Below, one piece after another: positions 55,118 through 64,000 of a DNA stretch of 64,000 bases. This DNA comes from Basidiobolus meristosporus CBS 931.73 (lineage: Eukaryota; Basidiobolomycota; Basidiobolomycetes; Basidiobolales; Basidiobolaceae). Where the stretch lies: the NCBI GenBank assembly GCA_002104905.1, contig MCFE01000111.1, positions 62,001 through 126,000 on the forward strand, in the 5' to 3' direction. The position numbers were made by a program, and so were the translations under genes. Within the stretch, counting starts at the first letter, position 1, and every line of letters starts with the position of its first letter. The notes under the pieces were generated by a model. The model searched no databases. It was not told where the DNA came from and worked only from the letters and a program-made list of their open reading frames with translations.

Positions 55118-58100
55118 TTATTTGCCAGCACCGGTGGACTTGACAGTTCTGACGGTGGGGTACATTTGTAGTCCGGCGATTTCTGGGTTCCAGTTGATTG
55201 GCTTCCTCTTTCGGATGATGATCCGGCGTACGGTAGAATAGAGTATGAGGAACGCACCAAACGCTAAGGGGATCAGCCAGTAGAGTGGGCTGAGACGGTG
55301 TGAAGTACCGAATGCAATATTGAATGGTGGGATATAGACGATCATCATAGCCAAGGCAGCGCCGCAAAACATTCCATAGAATGTCTTCTTGTTGCGGAAC
55401 ATGTACTTGCCGAATGGAAGACGGATAAGACATTTGCAGGCAAACAAGTTGAAGCACTGACAGATCATGATTGAGAGATAGAAGATGCTCTGGGCTTGTG
55501 CAAGTGCTTCCTTTTGATCTTCATTGGTCAGGACTCGGCCGCTTGGGAGGGTATATGATGGTGAATCATTCAGGAAATATTGGTTGCCTTCCTGCATGTG
55601 ACGAGCCTGGGAGGGAGTGATACCGAATTCCCGATACAGAACCACAAAGTAGGCGGTCATGGCAGCAGCAAATTCGATGAGTCCTGCCTCGACATAAGCC
55701 CAAGATAATACACCAGCATCCACCAGAACCTCGTCGTCGGTCTCTTCAAAGAGCTCCCTCCAGTAGTAAGAGGTGAATTTTTCTGAAACACTGTGTTTGA
55801 AGAGAGTCATTTTAGATGGCCGGCTCTCCTCCCCAGACTCAACATCGACTGAAGCTACAGGGCGTCTGGCCATTTGGTTTCTGAGCCGAGTTACTGAACG
55901 AGCAGTTACAGGCTTACGAGGTGGAAGCTTCATCAATCCACCCTTGGTTTCAGGAAGTTCCCAGGCGTACGAGAGAGCGGCAAATATCTCGAAACCCAAG
56001 TCAATGACCAGAATCAAGATGGCAGATAGGGGGAGTGGAAGAGGCACAATGATGTACAACAAGTTCGGCAGGATTTCAGGCGTGCTGTGGGTCACTGTGT
56101 ACTGGATGGACTTCTTCAAATTGGCAAAGATAAGACGTCCTTCTTCAACTCCCTTGACGGTGGAGGCAAAGTTATCGTCCAGTAAGATCATGGCCGCTGC
56201 TTCCTTGGACACATCCGAGCCGGACTCGTTCATAGCTATACCCAGATCGGCTTTCTTCAGGGCGGGGGAGTCGTTCACACCATCCCCGGTAACACCCACA
56301 ATGTGGCCCATGGCCTGCGCACGCTTCACAATCTCCAACTTATGCCGGGGGGAGGTACGGGCAAAGATTATCTCATTCTTGGAGAAAATGATGTCCCAAT
56401 CGTCGTCAGACAGGGAGTCGATTTGCTCCCCGTGAATCACAATGGCCGAATATTCATGCTCTTGAACGCTCTCAACCGGGCGTCCAGTGCGCTTGGCTAC
56501 TTGGATCTTGGTTTCCGAGAGCACAAGATTGATTTTCCGTCCGACCGCTTCGGCAGTTAATGGATGATCACCGGTAACCATCATGACTTGAATTCCAGCA
56601 GAACGACAGCGACCAATGGCCTCACGGACTCCGTGTTTGGGAGGATCTTCAAGAGAAGCTAGACCAACGAAGCATAGATTGCTGGTGGGGTAGTTTTGGG
56701 CTTCCTTGGTAAACTGGAAATCTTCTGGGTACTGATCGCCGGGTAGCAACAGCTGAGCAAAGGCAAGCACGCGATGGCCCTTACTGGCCATGTACTCGTA
56801 GGTCTGATCATAGAGGGCCTGATGCTCCCCAGACAACGGAACGGCCTCGTTGTTGATCAGGATGGAACTGCATAGTCTCAACACGCGCTCAGGGGCTCCT
56901 TTAATGTACAGAGTCAGGGGCCCGTTGGCGTGACGTTTCTGGTGGATGGTCAATGCCCATTTGTTATCGGAGTTGAAGGGGATTTCAAAGACCTTGGGGA
57001 AATTGTTGGCCGCATTGTCGAAGTTGGGGAGGTTTTTGGCAGCAAATCGAACCAAACCCGATTCGGTAGCGTCTCCCAGGATTTGGCGCTCCTCCACAGG
57101 AATATCAACCCGATCGAATTTGGCCTTGGAGTTGAGGGTCGAAATATACATGATCTCATTGACGCCGGGTGCATCGGCAGTAAGTGGGACCTCTGGATTA
57201 CCAGCGGATGGGAACGCGGTATACATTACAAGCCCGCTCCAAACGTTGGTCACTGTCATCTGGTTTCTGGTCAACGTACCAGTCTTGTCGGTAGCCAGAA
57301 GTGTGATGGCACCAAGAGTCTCCACACCCTTAAGATCCTTGACTAGCACTTTGGCATCAGCCATTCTCTTGGCGGCGATGGTTAGAAGCATGGTCACTGT
57401 GGCGGGAAGACCCTCTGGGACCCAAGCGACGAAGACGCCAATGGCAAAATTGAGAGTGAACTGGATTTTCCCGTAGATGACTTGTCCAACAATGAAGAAG
57501 ATGACGGCGGTCAAGAATGCAACCGAGGCGATGATTTTAACAAAATTATCGATTTCAGTGGTTAGAGGGCTCTTCCTCTTCTTTTCTCCTTGAGTGAGGC
57601 CAGCGATTTGGCCCAACACAGTATTGTCACCCGTTCGGATGACTATGCCATACCCCTCACCAGAAACAACCAGAGTACCATTGAATGCAATGTTACTGGC
57701 CTCCAGAGGGTTCTTATGGGTGTTGGCTTTGGTTCGCTCTTGTGGCTCCGATTCACCAGTAAGAGAAGAGTTGTCAACCTTCATGTCAGATGAGGCAAAT
57801 ATCAGCAGATCAGCAGGAATCTTGTCCCCCATTCTGGCCAAAACAATGTCTCCTGGAACAAGATCTGCAGCAGCCATCTGATTCAATCGTCCATCGCGGA
57901 TAGCGAAGCACTTGGCGGGTATCATGTTAAGGAAAGAAGCAAGGATAGAGGCACTTTTCTGCAGCTGATAGAACTCGATGAATGCGTTCACCAAGGCAAC
58001 TCCGATCAGGATGGCTCCAAGATAAATGTTGGCCTGGTTGTTCACCGGATCGATAGCTAAAAGCACGTATTGAAGAATACCCGCCACAACCAGCAGAACA

Positions 58101-58531
58101 TTAAAAAGCCCCGCCAGACATTCAAGGTACAAGAAGAGAGGGGATTTCTTTTTCGGTGGAGTCAATATGTTGGGTCCATGCTCCTGGAGCCCTCTTGTGG
58201 CCTGGTCAGTGGTCAGTCCTTGGCTGTTTCCAGGTTTGGCAATATCGGCAGAGGTGTTGTACTTGTGGCAAACCTCCTCAAAGCCCATCAGATGCTCAAT
58301 AATATCGACATTCTTCTTTTGTTTAGAGTGCGGGGTTTTCTCGTCAAATGCTTCGGCAGCGGGTTCGTTGGAGGAGGGGGGGACGTAGGATACGGGAGTG
58401 ATATCAGAAGGGCGGAGAGGTTTCTCAGAATCCTGAAACACGACTTTGCTATGATGGGTGGCGGTAGAGATCAGGTCGTCATCATTGGGGTTGCTACTCA
58501 AATTATTGTTGTTACTATTATTGGCTGACAT
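55118..58531 (-). CDS. type IIC-like P-type cation ATPase (Na+/K+-ATPase alpha-related)
   Basis: 1,137 aa, intronless. Uses ATP to pump Na+/K+ (or H+/K+) across the plasma or endomembrane. Seen: TGES at 258-261, PEGLPATVTMLLTIAAKRMA in TM4, the phosphorylated Asp415 in DKTGTLTRNQMTV, KGAPERVL, MVTGDHPLTAEAVGRKI, GDGVNDSPALKKADLGIAM and a TM6 IDLGFEIFAALSYAWE. The cytosolic N-terminus has the cation ATPase N domain. TM6 keeps Asp with Glu four residues on (DLGFE), where Na+/K+ pumps have DLGTD. The C-terminus extends beyond TM10. It is nearer to Na+/K+ pumps and fungal relatives than to ENA or PMA1 pumps. No beta subunit is in the window. A minus-strand TATA-like CATATATAAGG is at about 58690. 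Confidence 0.9.
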   Translation of the reverse strand: MSANNSNNNNLSSNPNDDDLISTATHHSKVVFQDSEKPLRPSDITPVSYVPPSSNEPAAEAFDEKTPHSKQKKNVDIIEHLMGFEEVCHKYNTSADIAKPGNSQGLTTDQATRGLQEHGPNILTPPKKKSPLFLYLECLAGLFNVLLVVAGILQYVLLAIDPVNNQANIYLGAILIGVALVNAFIEFYQLQKSASILASFLNMIPAKCFAIRDGRLNQMAAADLVPGDIVLARMGDKIPADLLIFASSDMKVDNSSLTGESEPQERTKANTHKNPLEASNIAFNGTLVVSGEGYGIVIRTGDNTVLGQIAGLTQGEKKRKSPLTTEIDNFVKIIASVAFLTAVIFFIVGQVIYGKIQFTLNFAIGVFVAWVPEGLPATVTMLLTIAAKRMADAKVLVKDLKGVETLGAITLLATDKTGTLTRNQMTVTNVWSGLVMYTAFPSAGNPEVPLTADAPGVNEIMYISTLNSKAKFDRVDIPVEERQILGDATESGLVRFAAKNLPNFDNAANNFPKVFEIPFNSDNKWALTIHQKRHANGPLTLYIKGAPERVLRLCSSILINNEAVPLSGEHQALYDQTYEYMASKGHRVLAFAQLLLPGDQYPEDFQFTKEAQNYPTSNLCFVGLASLEDPPKHGVREAIGRCRSAGIQVMMVTGDHPLTAEAVGRKINLVLSETKIQVAKRTGRPVESVQEHEYSAIVIHGEQIDSLSDDDWDIIFSKNEIIFARTSPRHKLEIVKRAQAMGHIVGVTGDGVNDSPALKKADLGIAMNESGSDVSKEAAAMILLDDNFASTVKGVEEGRLIFANLKKSIQYTVTHSTPEILPNLLYIIVPLPLPLSAILILVIDLGFEIFAALSYAWELPETKGGLMKLPPRKPVTARSVTRLRNQMARRPVASVDVESGEESRPSKMTLFKHSVSEKFTSYYWRELFEETDDEVLVDAGVLSWAYVEAGLIEFAAAMTAYFVVLYREFGITPSQARHMQEGNQYFLNDSPSYTLPSGRVLTNEDQKEALAQAQSIFYLSIMICQCFNLFACKCLIRLPFGKYMFRNKKTFYGMFCGAALAMMIVYIPPFNIAFGTSHRLSPLYWLIPLAFGAFLILYSTVRRIIIRKRKPINWNPEIAGLQMYPTVRTVKSTGAGK

Positions 58532-60310
58532 TATTGGCTTTCTCTAAAAGAGAAATACGAAGACGACGTAGGTATTAGGCGGAAAAACGAAACGAACGGC
58601 TATCAACGTCAACCAATTGTAAATGAGAGTAGAGGACAACTGTTCGCGGTAATGCTGAGTACGAGATGTTGAAGGGTGGAGGACATCCCTTATATATGGG
58701 TTGGAAAAGTATCCGATTATGACAATTCGCTTCTGACCCGTGACTCCACAGATAACTATACTACCCCATGTATCAGAACGCAAATAGGCTCTGTTGATTA
58801 CCAAACAGAAACATCTAATCATTGATCATTTGCTTTCCAGCACAGTCATTGTTTTGCCAAGCTATTGAATGCTATTCAATCAACGACGCATTTATTACCG
58901 CAGAATATGATTTGAAGCGGCGCTGTTTTTGGTTAGCGACCTGTAGGTAGCACTGCAGGTGGACAATCGATTACCACTAAAAATACCAGGATTCGTGAAA
59001 CTGCCATACAACAAACCAATGGTTCACCCCCCATCACATTTATTTTAATCCCCGAATCACTGAATGAGATCCTGCCCATCTAAGCTCTATTCACCTGCTT
59101 TACATTGAAATTGTTTCTGCCCACTTCACCACTATATTATACATACTGTACAGCAGCCTTGGATTGTGTGTGTAACATTGAACTCAGATAAGGAGTGATA
59201 AGAGTCGGTAGCCTAAAGTAAATGTTTCTAGAGGTCTGACTTACCAATGCCTGATGCAAATATGCAAACTTGGTGTCACCGAGGGAGACATAAATTTATG
59301 AATTTCAAACAATACCGTTTTTTAACAAATCGCAAAGGATTCTTTATTTTCTGGATTCAGTTTTCTTCCACGACTTTATCCTCTCTGTCATGACGTCTTG
59401 CACTCTGGTCTGACCCCTAACTCTGACCGACTGAGTCTTCGTAGGGAGAACGTTGGGTCAATTTCCAGATTAGTGCACCGATAACCACTGTACTGTATCG
59501 TCCGTAGGCTCGAAATTAAGAATGAGGGGTAGAACATGTTTTCCGATATCAACGGTTGTTTGTCAAGACTCCATTCTTTATCGCTGCCAATGAAACCCCG
59601 TCACTTCGTGATACGTAACTCAAGCGGCTCTACTGGCCCTGGATCAGAAGACCGATATCTGAAGTAGCCGTGATTTTTTTTCCTGTTAAGGAACGTCCGT
59701 CATTTTCCATTGGTTTCACAGCAGAATGAAAAGGTTGGACTCTGCGCTAAAGAGTTGCTCGGGAAGACCTATTGATAGAACCCGTAAAATATAAAACTCT
59801 TGTGGATACTCTATCTACTCTAACAATATTGACCATTTTATATATTTACTATACTATTTCTACGCTCTTGTACCAACCGACTGTAGTTTTAGGGTCTGCA
59901 TAAAAAACCCGGGGTCACTTCGGTCACTTTGAATCAGTGGATGTGAACTCTAACCTAGGGGGGTTGAGGTTAATCCGGGGAAAGGGATGAACAAGTCATA
60001 GCCATAGGCACCCAATCAATCGTGATTAATGACTAATCGGTTCTTTGCGATCATCTATTGATTCTCTGTGGTAGTTCGTGTTGCGTATTGCATGTTGCAT
60101 GGTTTTTGTTGCACCCCACATCAGAGGTCTGGACCGGTCTTCAGAACAACAAGGTACTGCCCCAAAAGTCCATCAAATCACGTGATGGAGAACCAAGAGT
60201 TGAGGCCTCTTGAATACCCCATAATTTTTCAGTAGTTAATTCAAAATCATTTCTGCTCGATCGCGACCTCCTCGATACTCTCTCTTTCGCTACCTAAAGA
60301 CACGCTCAAT
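58532..60310. other. long intergenic region (1.8 kb)
   Basis: It divides the divergent ATPase and COX7A genes. I find no open frame with coding character, no tRNA-like box pair, no LTR ends and no inverted repeat. TATA-like stretches occur at about 58690 (minus) and 59830-59855. Confidence 0.5.
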
Positions 60311-60557
60311 ATGGATTTTGTCAACCGCCCCAACCACATGTTGAACAAGCAGAAGTTGTTCCAAGTAAGCCAGCCATTCACAAAAAGGATAGAATTTTTG
60401 CTAACTCTTTGTTTTTCAGTCCCAGGCCGCAAAGCCTGTGTGGCTCAAGGGTCCTAGAGACAAGGTCTTGGTTACCTCCTTCTTTGTCTTCCTTGGCGCT
60501 GGACTTGTTGGCTCCTTGTACGGCACTGTTCAATTGATCCGCGGCAAGAAGGACTAA
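60311..60557 (+). CDS. cytochrome c oxidase subunit 7a (Cox7/COX7A)
   Basis: Small nuclear-encoded subunit of mitochondrial complex IV. Exons 60311-60364 and 60420-60557 give 63 aa (yeast Cox7 has about 60). The matrix part reads NRPNHMLNKQKLFQ | SQAAKPVWLKGPRDK, the family pattern of basic, Gln-rich start, PVWLKGPRD box and one membrane helix (VTSFFVFLGAGLVGSLYGT) before a short VQLIRGKKD tail. The intron (55 bp, GTAAGC..TTTCAG) is clear. Too short for an ORF search because of the intron. An AATAAAG polyadenylation-like signal is at about 60626. Confidence 0.85.
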
Positions 60558-62038
60558 ACAGTTCTAACATTCCAACACGTTATGCATCTTAATCATCCCA
60601 ACTTTACATCTCAAGAGTTCTAACGAAATAAAGTCCCTACCGATCATATCAGTCGAGCTATTTTGAACTGTCAAAAAATAGTTTCATATTAACATGAAAC
60701 CTAGGGTTGGATTTTCGTTTGATTCCTTGGGATTCTAGAGATTACCTGCATATTGTATGCCATGCCCTACGATTACAACTAGTTTATCCTGGTGTGTTAT
60801 GACAGAGATCACGATATTATTCTGGCATGTACATTCTTCTACCGAGGAGGTAGAGTTTTAAGTGGCCATACTCCATAACAATGCTAAGTATCTCACTAAA
60901 TTCTTACATAATTTAACCAAGAAGTCACGTGACCAGGGTTGATAATTCACTAACCCACAAATCCAACGAATCGATGTTGAATATGACGGAGGTTGATTAA
61001 AACTTACGTTGGACCCCCTATTAATTTCAGCACCCCGAAGCACAAGTTTATCAAATCGTTCTATGTATAGAATATTCTTCCACTCTGGCAAAACACACTT
61101 GCTTGCACGCGCGTTTTGATCTCCCTAAACGAACACTCTTGGTGTTATTTATACCTAGACAAGACATATTGCATTGGAATAATATCCCAAACGAATCGCT
61201 TGATTAGGTAAATATCATCTGCGTCGGATTCATACAGTACGTGTGAGTTGACCAATATGGCAGGTAGTGAAGCTTGATTTCTCACTTTGACACTTGTAAG
61301 CGTTACTCTCAGGGTTAGGACTAGGATCAAGTGACCGGTGCATGGTGACTCTCCACTATCTGGATCCATTATCAGGGAATCAGATGGATGAATAGGCAAC
61401 GTTTGGTTCATAGATAGATTGTAAAGCGAGCAAATTCCTGTATTCAAGTGGAATTGGATTCAATTATTACTACCCGCTTGGTCCTAAGCATAGCCCTCGG
61501 TCAAGGGGTGGCCTTCCTTTATGCAATCAATCAAGCCTTGAAAGAGGATCTCTTTAGCCAAATAGTCGACTTGGCGTGCCATAGCAATGTTACCTGGATA
61601 AATGATACTCTCTCCAAGCTATGATGTGTCCTATGGTACAGGCGAATGCAAATGCTCCATTTGTTTCTCTTGCAAGTCATGGGACAAGTTGAGGGTTGTG
61701 GAGGCCCGATGGTTGAAAATGGAGGGTATGCGGGAATTAATTCATCTATCTTAACAAATAAATTGGTACTTAAATTAGTCCTGGATCACATACCGAGTGA
61801 ATCCCTAAAATATTCTTGTGTCTCCTTGCTTGTGCCTCCCCCCTTTTGACTATAGGTTCCCTGAAGCCGTGTGGCATTGATTGAGATAATTCGAGGGAGT
61901 GATATAAATAATCCAAGAACGTTTCATCTCCGTTCAGACCAGACGTGTGATTGTGAAGTCATTTTAACTATCCCCCGCTCTCCTATCCTTTGCCCATCTT
62001 TGTAACCGAATCCATCTAATCACCTCACTATTCCCGCC
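60558..62038. other. intergenic region with one coding-like short frame
   Basis: Most of this 1.5 kb shows nothing. The minus strand at 61484-61618 has an open run ending in TAG that reads GESIIYPGNIAMARQVDYLA then KEILFQGLIDCIKEGHPL. It looks coding but I cannot place it; an acceptor-like CATCATAG precedes it. The longer minus frame at 61145-61447 has no support. Confidence 0.35.
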
Positions 62039-63754
62039 ATGCACCTTACCTACCCACTACACAGATATGTCTTTCAAAATGACGAAAAAGCGGTCGAGGC
62101 TGCTTTAGGGGGCCCGCTATACAACCAAATCAATGAAAGGGACCATCGTGGAAATACCCCCTTACAATTGGCCTTGATTCTTGGTCGGGTGAGGATCGCT
62201 AATCTCTTACTCAACCGTGGGGCTGAGTGCCTTGGTTTGAAGAAGAATGGGAACGAGCCCCCTTCCTGGACATCACTAGACGAAGCTTGTGCCTTGGAGG
62301 ACAGGGATCTTGTTCGAAAGGTTTTGCAGAAATCCATTGATCAACATGTTCGTGATTGGTGTGCACCACCATTCAACCCTTCACATGGTGCCAGGGCTGG
62401 GCCAATAGCCAATGAAACCACTGTCAATCCCAACATATCTCCAGAGGGTGGTCCTCTAGCAAGACTAAACAAGAAGTTCCACGAGAATGCCGACATCACA
62501 CTGCACTGGAAGTTCACCAGTCGCATCTCTAACACACTGGCCCGCCATGCCTTGCCAAGAGACTCCATCCGCATCCGCAAGAAGTCCTCCTATTTCCGTC
62601 TGGACTTTGGAGAAACTTCTCTTGGGATGTTCGGCGGCTTTGACAAGAAGGATGATCGAGGCGCTGACGTGATTAACAAGCGTCGCCAGTATCTCAAGAA
62701 GAACGATATCCAAAGATTCAGCTTGGTTATCCGTGTTGACGATCCCAATGTTCCTCAAGCATTCCCAGCTCCACCTGCAGTGTTTCTACTTGACCATGAG
62801 CGTGAGTGGGTCCAGGAGCTCTACCCAGAGTTTTACCCCGAGTCCTTGCTCGAGAGTGCCGTGTCCACTTGTCTCCGTGCACCCATGGTGAAGTACTGGA
62901 TTCCGCTGCGCGACATGGAAATCAAAGAGAAGCCCGAGAAAAAGAAGAAAGGGTTGGGCATGTTGATGAAGAAAAAGTCAGGTGCTACCACTTACAAGAT
63001 CAAGAATGCCTCGATTTCTATTCTTGTGCGCGAACTCGAGGAGCGTGTTTGGGCCAATGGCAACGGTGGAGTTGCATCCAATGCGCTAATCAAGAAGTTA
63101 AAAGCCCTCGGGTTCAGTGGCTTGGATAGCATGCTAACCAACGGAAACGATGTTTCCAAATTGGGCAAAAGTGGAAACGGCTCGGACTCTGATTCAGACT
63201 CCGAGTCTGATGATGAAGCCAGCAGTAACTCTCCATCCGGCAATGGTAAAGGCAATGGCTGTAAAAATCACCAAGAGGACCCCAACATTCAGGCAGAGTT
63301 GGTCAAAATGTCGGTGACCGATAGTTACGAGGATTATTTTAGCGCGAACATCAAAAAGAACGTTTGCTTCAACAAGGCTGAAACCGTCACCCAGTATATC
63401 AAGTTTGAACTTAAAGAGCCTATCAAAGTCAAGTGGGCACCCACTATCCCAGGAAGCACGAAGAGCAAAAACTTAAGCAATGGCTCGTCTGGATTCCCAT
63501 TATCTTTCGATCAATTTTCCCCCATTTTCGAGCATCTTTTCAGCGGAGGGATTCTAGACTGGGCTGGATTCGCCAGTCTCTGGAATGAGTCCCGCAAGAA
63601 GGACGCAACCCCCGGATTTCCAGTAAAGATTAACATCCCGCTACATCCAGTTATTGGGGTCAGAATTAGCTTCAAGGAATGCCATGTAGGTACCTCACTA
63701 CCTGACGATCTCTTCCAGAATCAGGGATACAAGAAAAACGTCGTTATTCACTAA
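62039..63754 (+). CDS. ankyrin-repeat protein of the ANKRD13 (GPCR-chaperone) family
   Basis: 571 aa, intronless. Two or three ankyrin repeats at the N-terminus (YPLHRYVFQNDEKAVEAAL, DHRGNTPLQLALILGRVRIA, TSLDEACALEDRDLV) are followed by the GPCR_chapero_1 region: LHWKFTSRISNTLARHALPR, SIRIRKKSSYFRLDFGET and SLVIRVDD. A Lys-rich insert (EKKKKGLGMLMKKKSG) and an acidic Ser/Asp patch (GSDSDSDSESDDEASS) lie in the C-terminal third, and the family end FPVKINIPLHPVIGVRISF is present. Animal ANKRD13 proteins bind ubiquitin and act in endosomal sorting. No ubiquitin-interacting motif is evident here. The start fits: MHLTYPLHRYV directly begins the first repeat. Confidence 0.88.
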   Translation: MHLTYPLHRYVFQNDEKAVEAALGGPLYNQINERDHRGNTPLQLALILGRVRIANLLLNRGAECLGLKKNGNEPPSWTSLDEACALEDRDLVRKVLQKSIDQHVRDWCAPPFNPSHGARAGPIANETTVNPNISPEGGPLARLNKKFHENADITLHWKFTSRISNTLARHALPRDSIRIRKKSSYFRLDFGETSLGMFGGFDKKDDRGADVINKRRQYLKKNDIQRFSLVIRVDDPNVPQAFPAPPAVFLLDHEREWVQELYPEFYPESLLESAVSTCLRAPMVKYWIPLRDMEIKEKPEKKKKGLGMLMKKKSGATTYKIKNASISILVRELEERVWANGNGGVASNALIKKLKALGFSGLDSMLTNGNDVSKLGKSGNGSDSDSDSESDDEASSNSPSGNGKGNGCKNHQEDPNIQAELVKMSVTDSYEDYFSANIKKNVCFNKAETVTQYIKFELKEPIKVKWAPTIPGSTKSKNLSNGSSGFPLSFDQFSPIFEHLFSGGILDWAGFASLWNESRKKDATPGFPVKINIPLHPVIGVRISFKECHVGTSLPDDLFQNQGYKKNVVIH

Positions 63755-64000
63755 GAGTAAGGGATACAACAAGTGCGTCATTATCCCCTCAAAATCCAAA
63801 CCCATCATTCATGAAACTTTAATCATTCTACATTCCACTACCCTCGGATTAGTGAACTTTTAGATCTCTTACTCTCATACACCCCATTCATGTAATGATA
63901 TTGTTTATTCCACATGATACTCGCCAGACACACTAACCATTAGGTATGCTAATAAACTCAACTTTATATGCCAATTGCATGACGCAGAACTAATAAACCC
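63755..64000. other. 3' flank of the ANKRD13-like gene
   Basis: No gene is seen up to the window edge. TAATAAAC near 63949 is a possible polyadenylation signal. Confidence 0.4.

Noticed and set aside
55773..56435. 220-codon plus-strand frame
   Set aside because: It is antisense to the P-type ATPase, with no domain of its own.

Overview
The window looks like nuclear DNA of a filamentous or early-diverging fungus. Genes are dense, have short introns (about 50-80 bp, GTA..AG type), and encode fungal housekeeping proteins: ALG11, a RINT1/Tip20 tether, SAICAR synthetase, a PKA catalytic subunit and carnitine acetyltransferase. An ANKRD13-type ankyrin protein and a Na+/K+-ATPase-like P-type pump hint at a non-Dikarya lineage, but that placement is inference.

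Bases 1 to about 26,450 are a transposon graveyard, visibly more AT-rich than the rest. It holds three copies of one Ty1/copia family ('copia-A', LTR about 369 bp), pieces of a second copia family ('copia-B', LTR about 266 bp), Ty3/gypsy pieces (LTR about 365 bp), a 697-bp foldback element and a head-to-head pair of Plavaka/CACTA-like DNA transposases. The order of insertion can be read: copia-A copy 2 (13674-18354) sits with a near-perfect 5-bp target duplication inside a copia-B gag already carrying the foldback element. The copia primer sites match the anticodon stem-loop of initiator tRNA-Met and abut the LTR, which points to half-tRNA priming. No element is intact.

From about 26,470 the window is ordinary gene space. 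In order: a GYF-domain protein (-); a 2.2-kb near-perfect palindrome with two identical, divergent genes for a small secreted Met/Pro-rich protein; SAICAR synthetase (-); a CBS/PB1/tail-anchor protein (-); ALG11 (-) divergent from RINT1/Tip20 (+); a large Gly/Ser-rich secreted repeat protein (-) divergent from the PKA catalytic subunit (+); carnitine O-acetyltransferase (+); two divergent paralogous amino-acid permeases (-/+); a probable Rrn11/TAF1A Pol I factor (+) with an apparent frameshift; a type II P-type cation ATPase (-); COX7A (+); and an ANKRD13-like protein (+).

The genes do not form a pathway cluster. Shared themes are secretory-pathway function (ALG11, RINT1/Tip20, GYF, two secreted-protein loci) and divergent gene pairs sharing an upstream region. 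The most unusual structure is the palindromic gene pair, whose shared promoter carries further nested palindromes.
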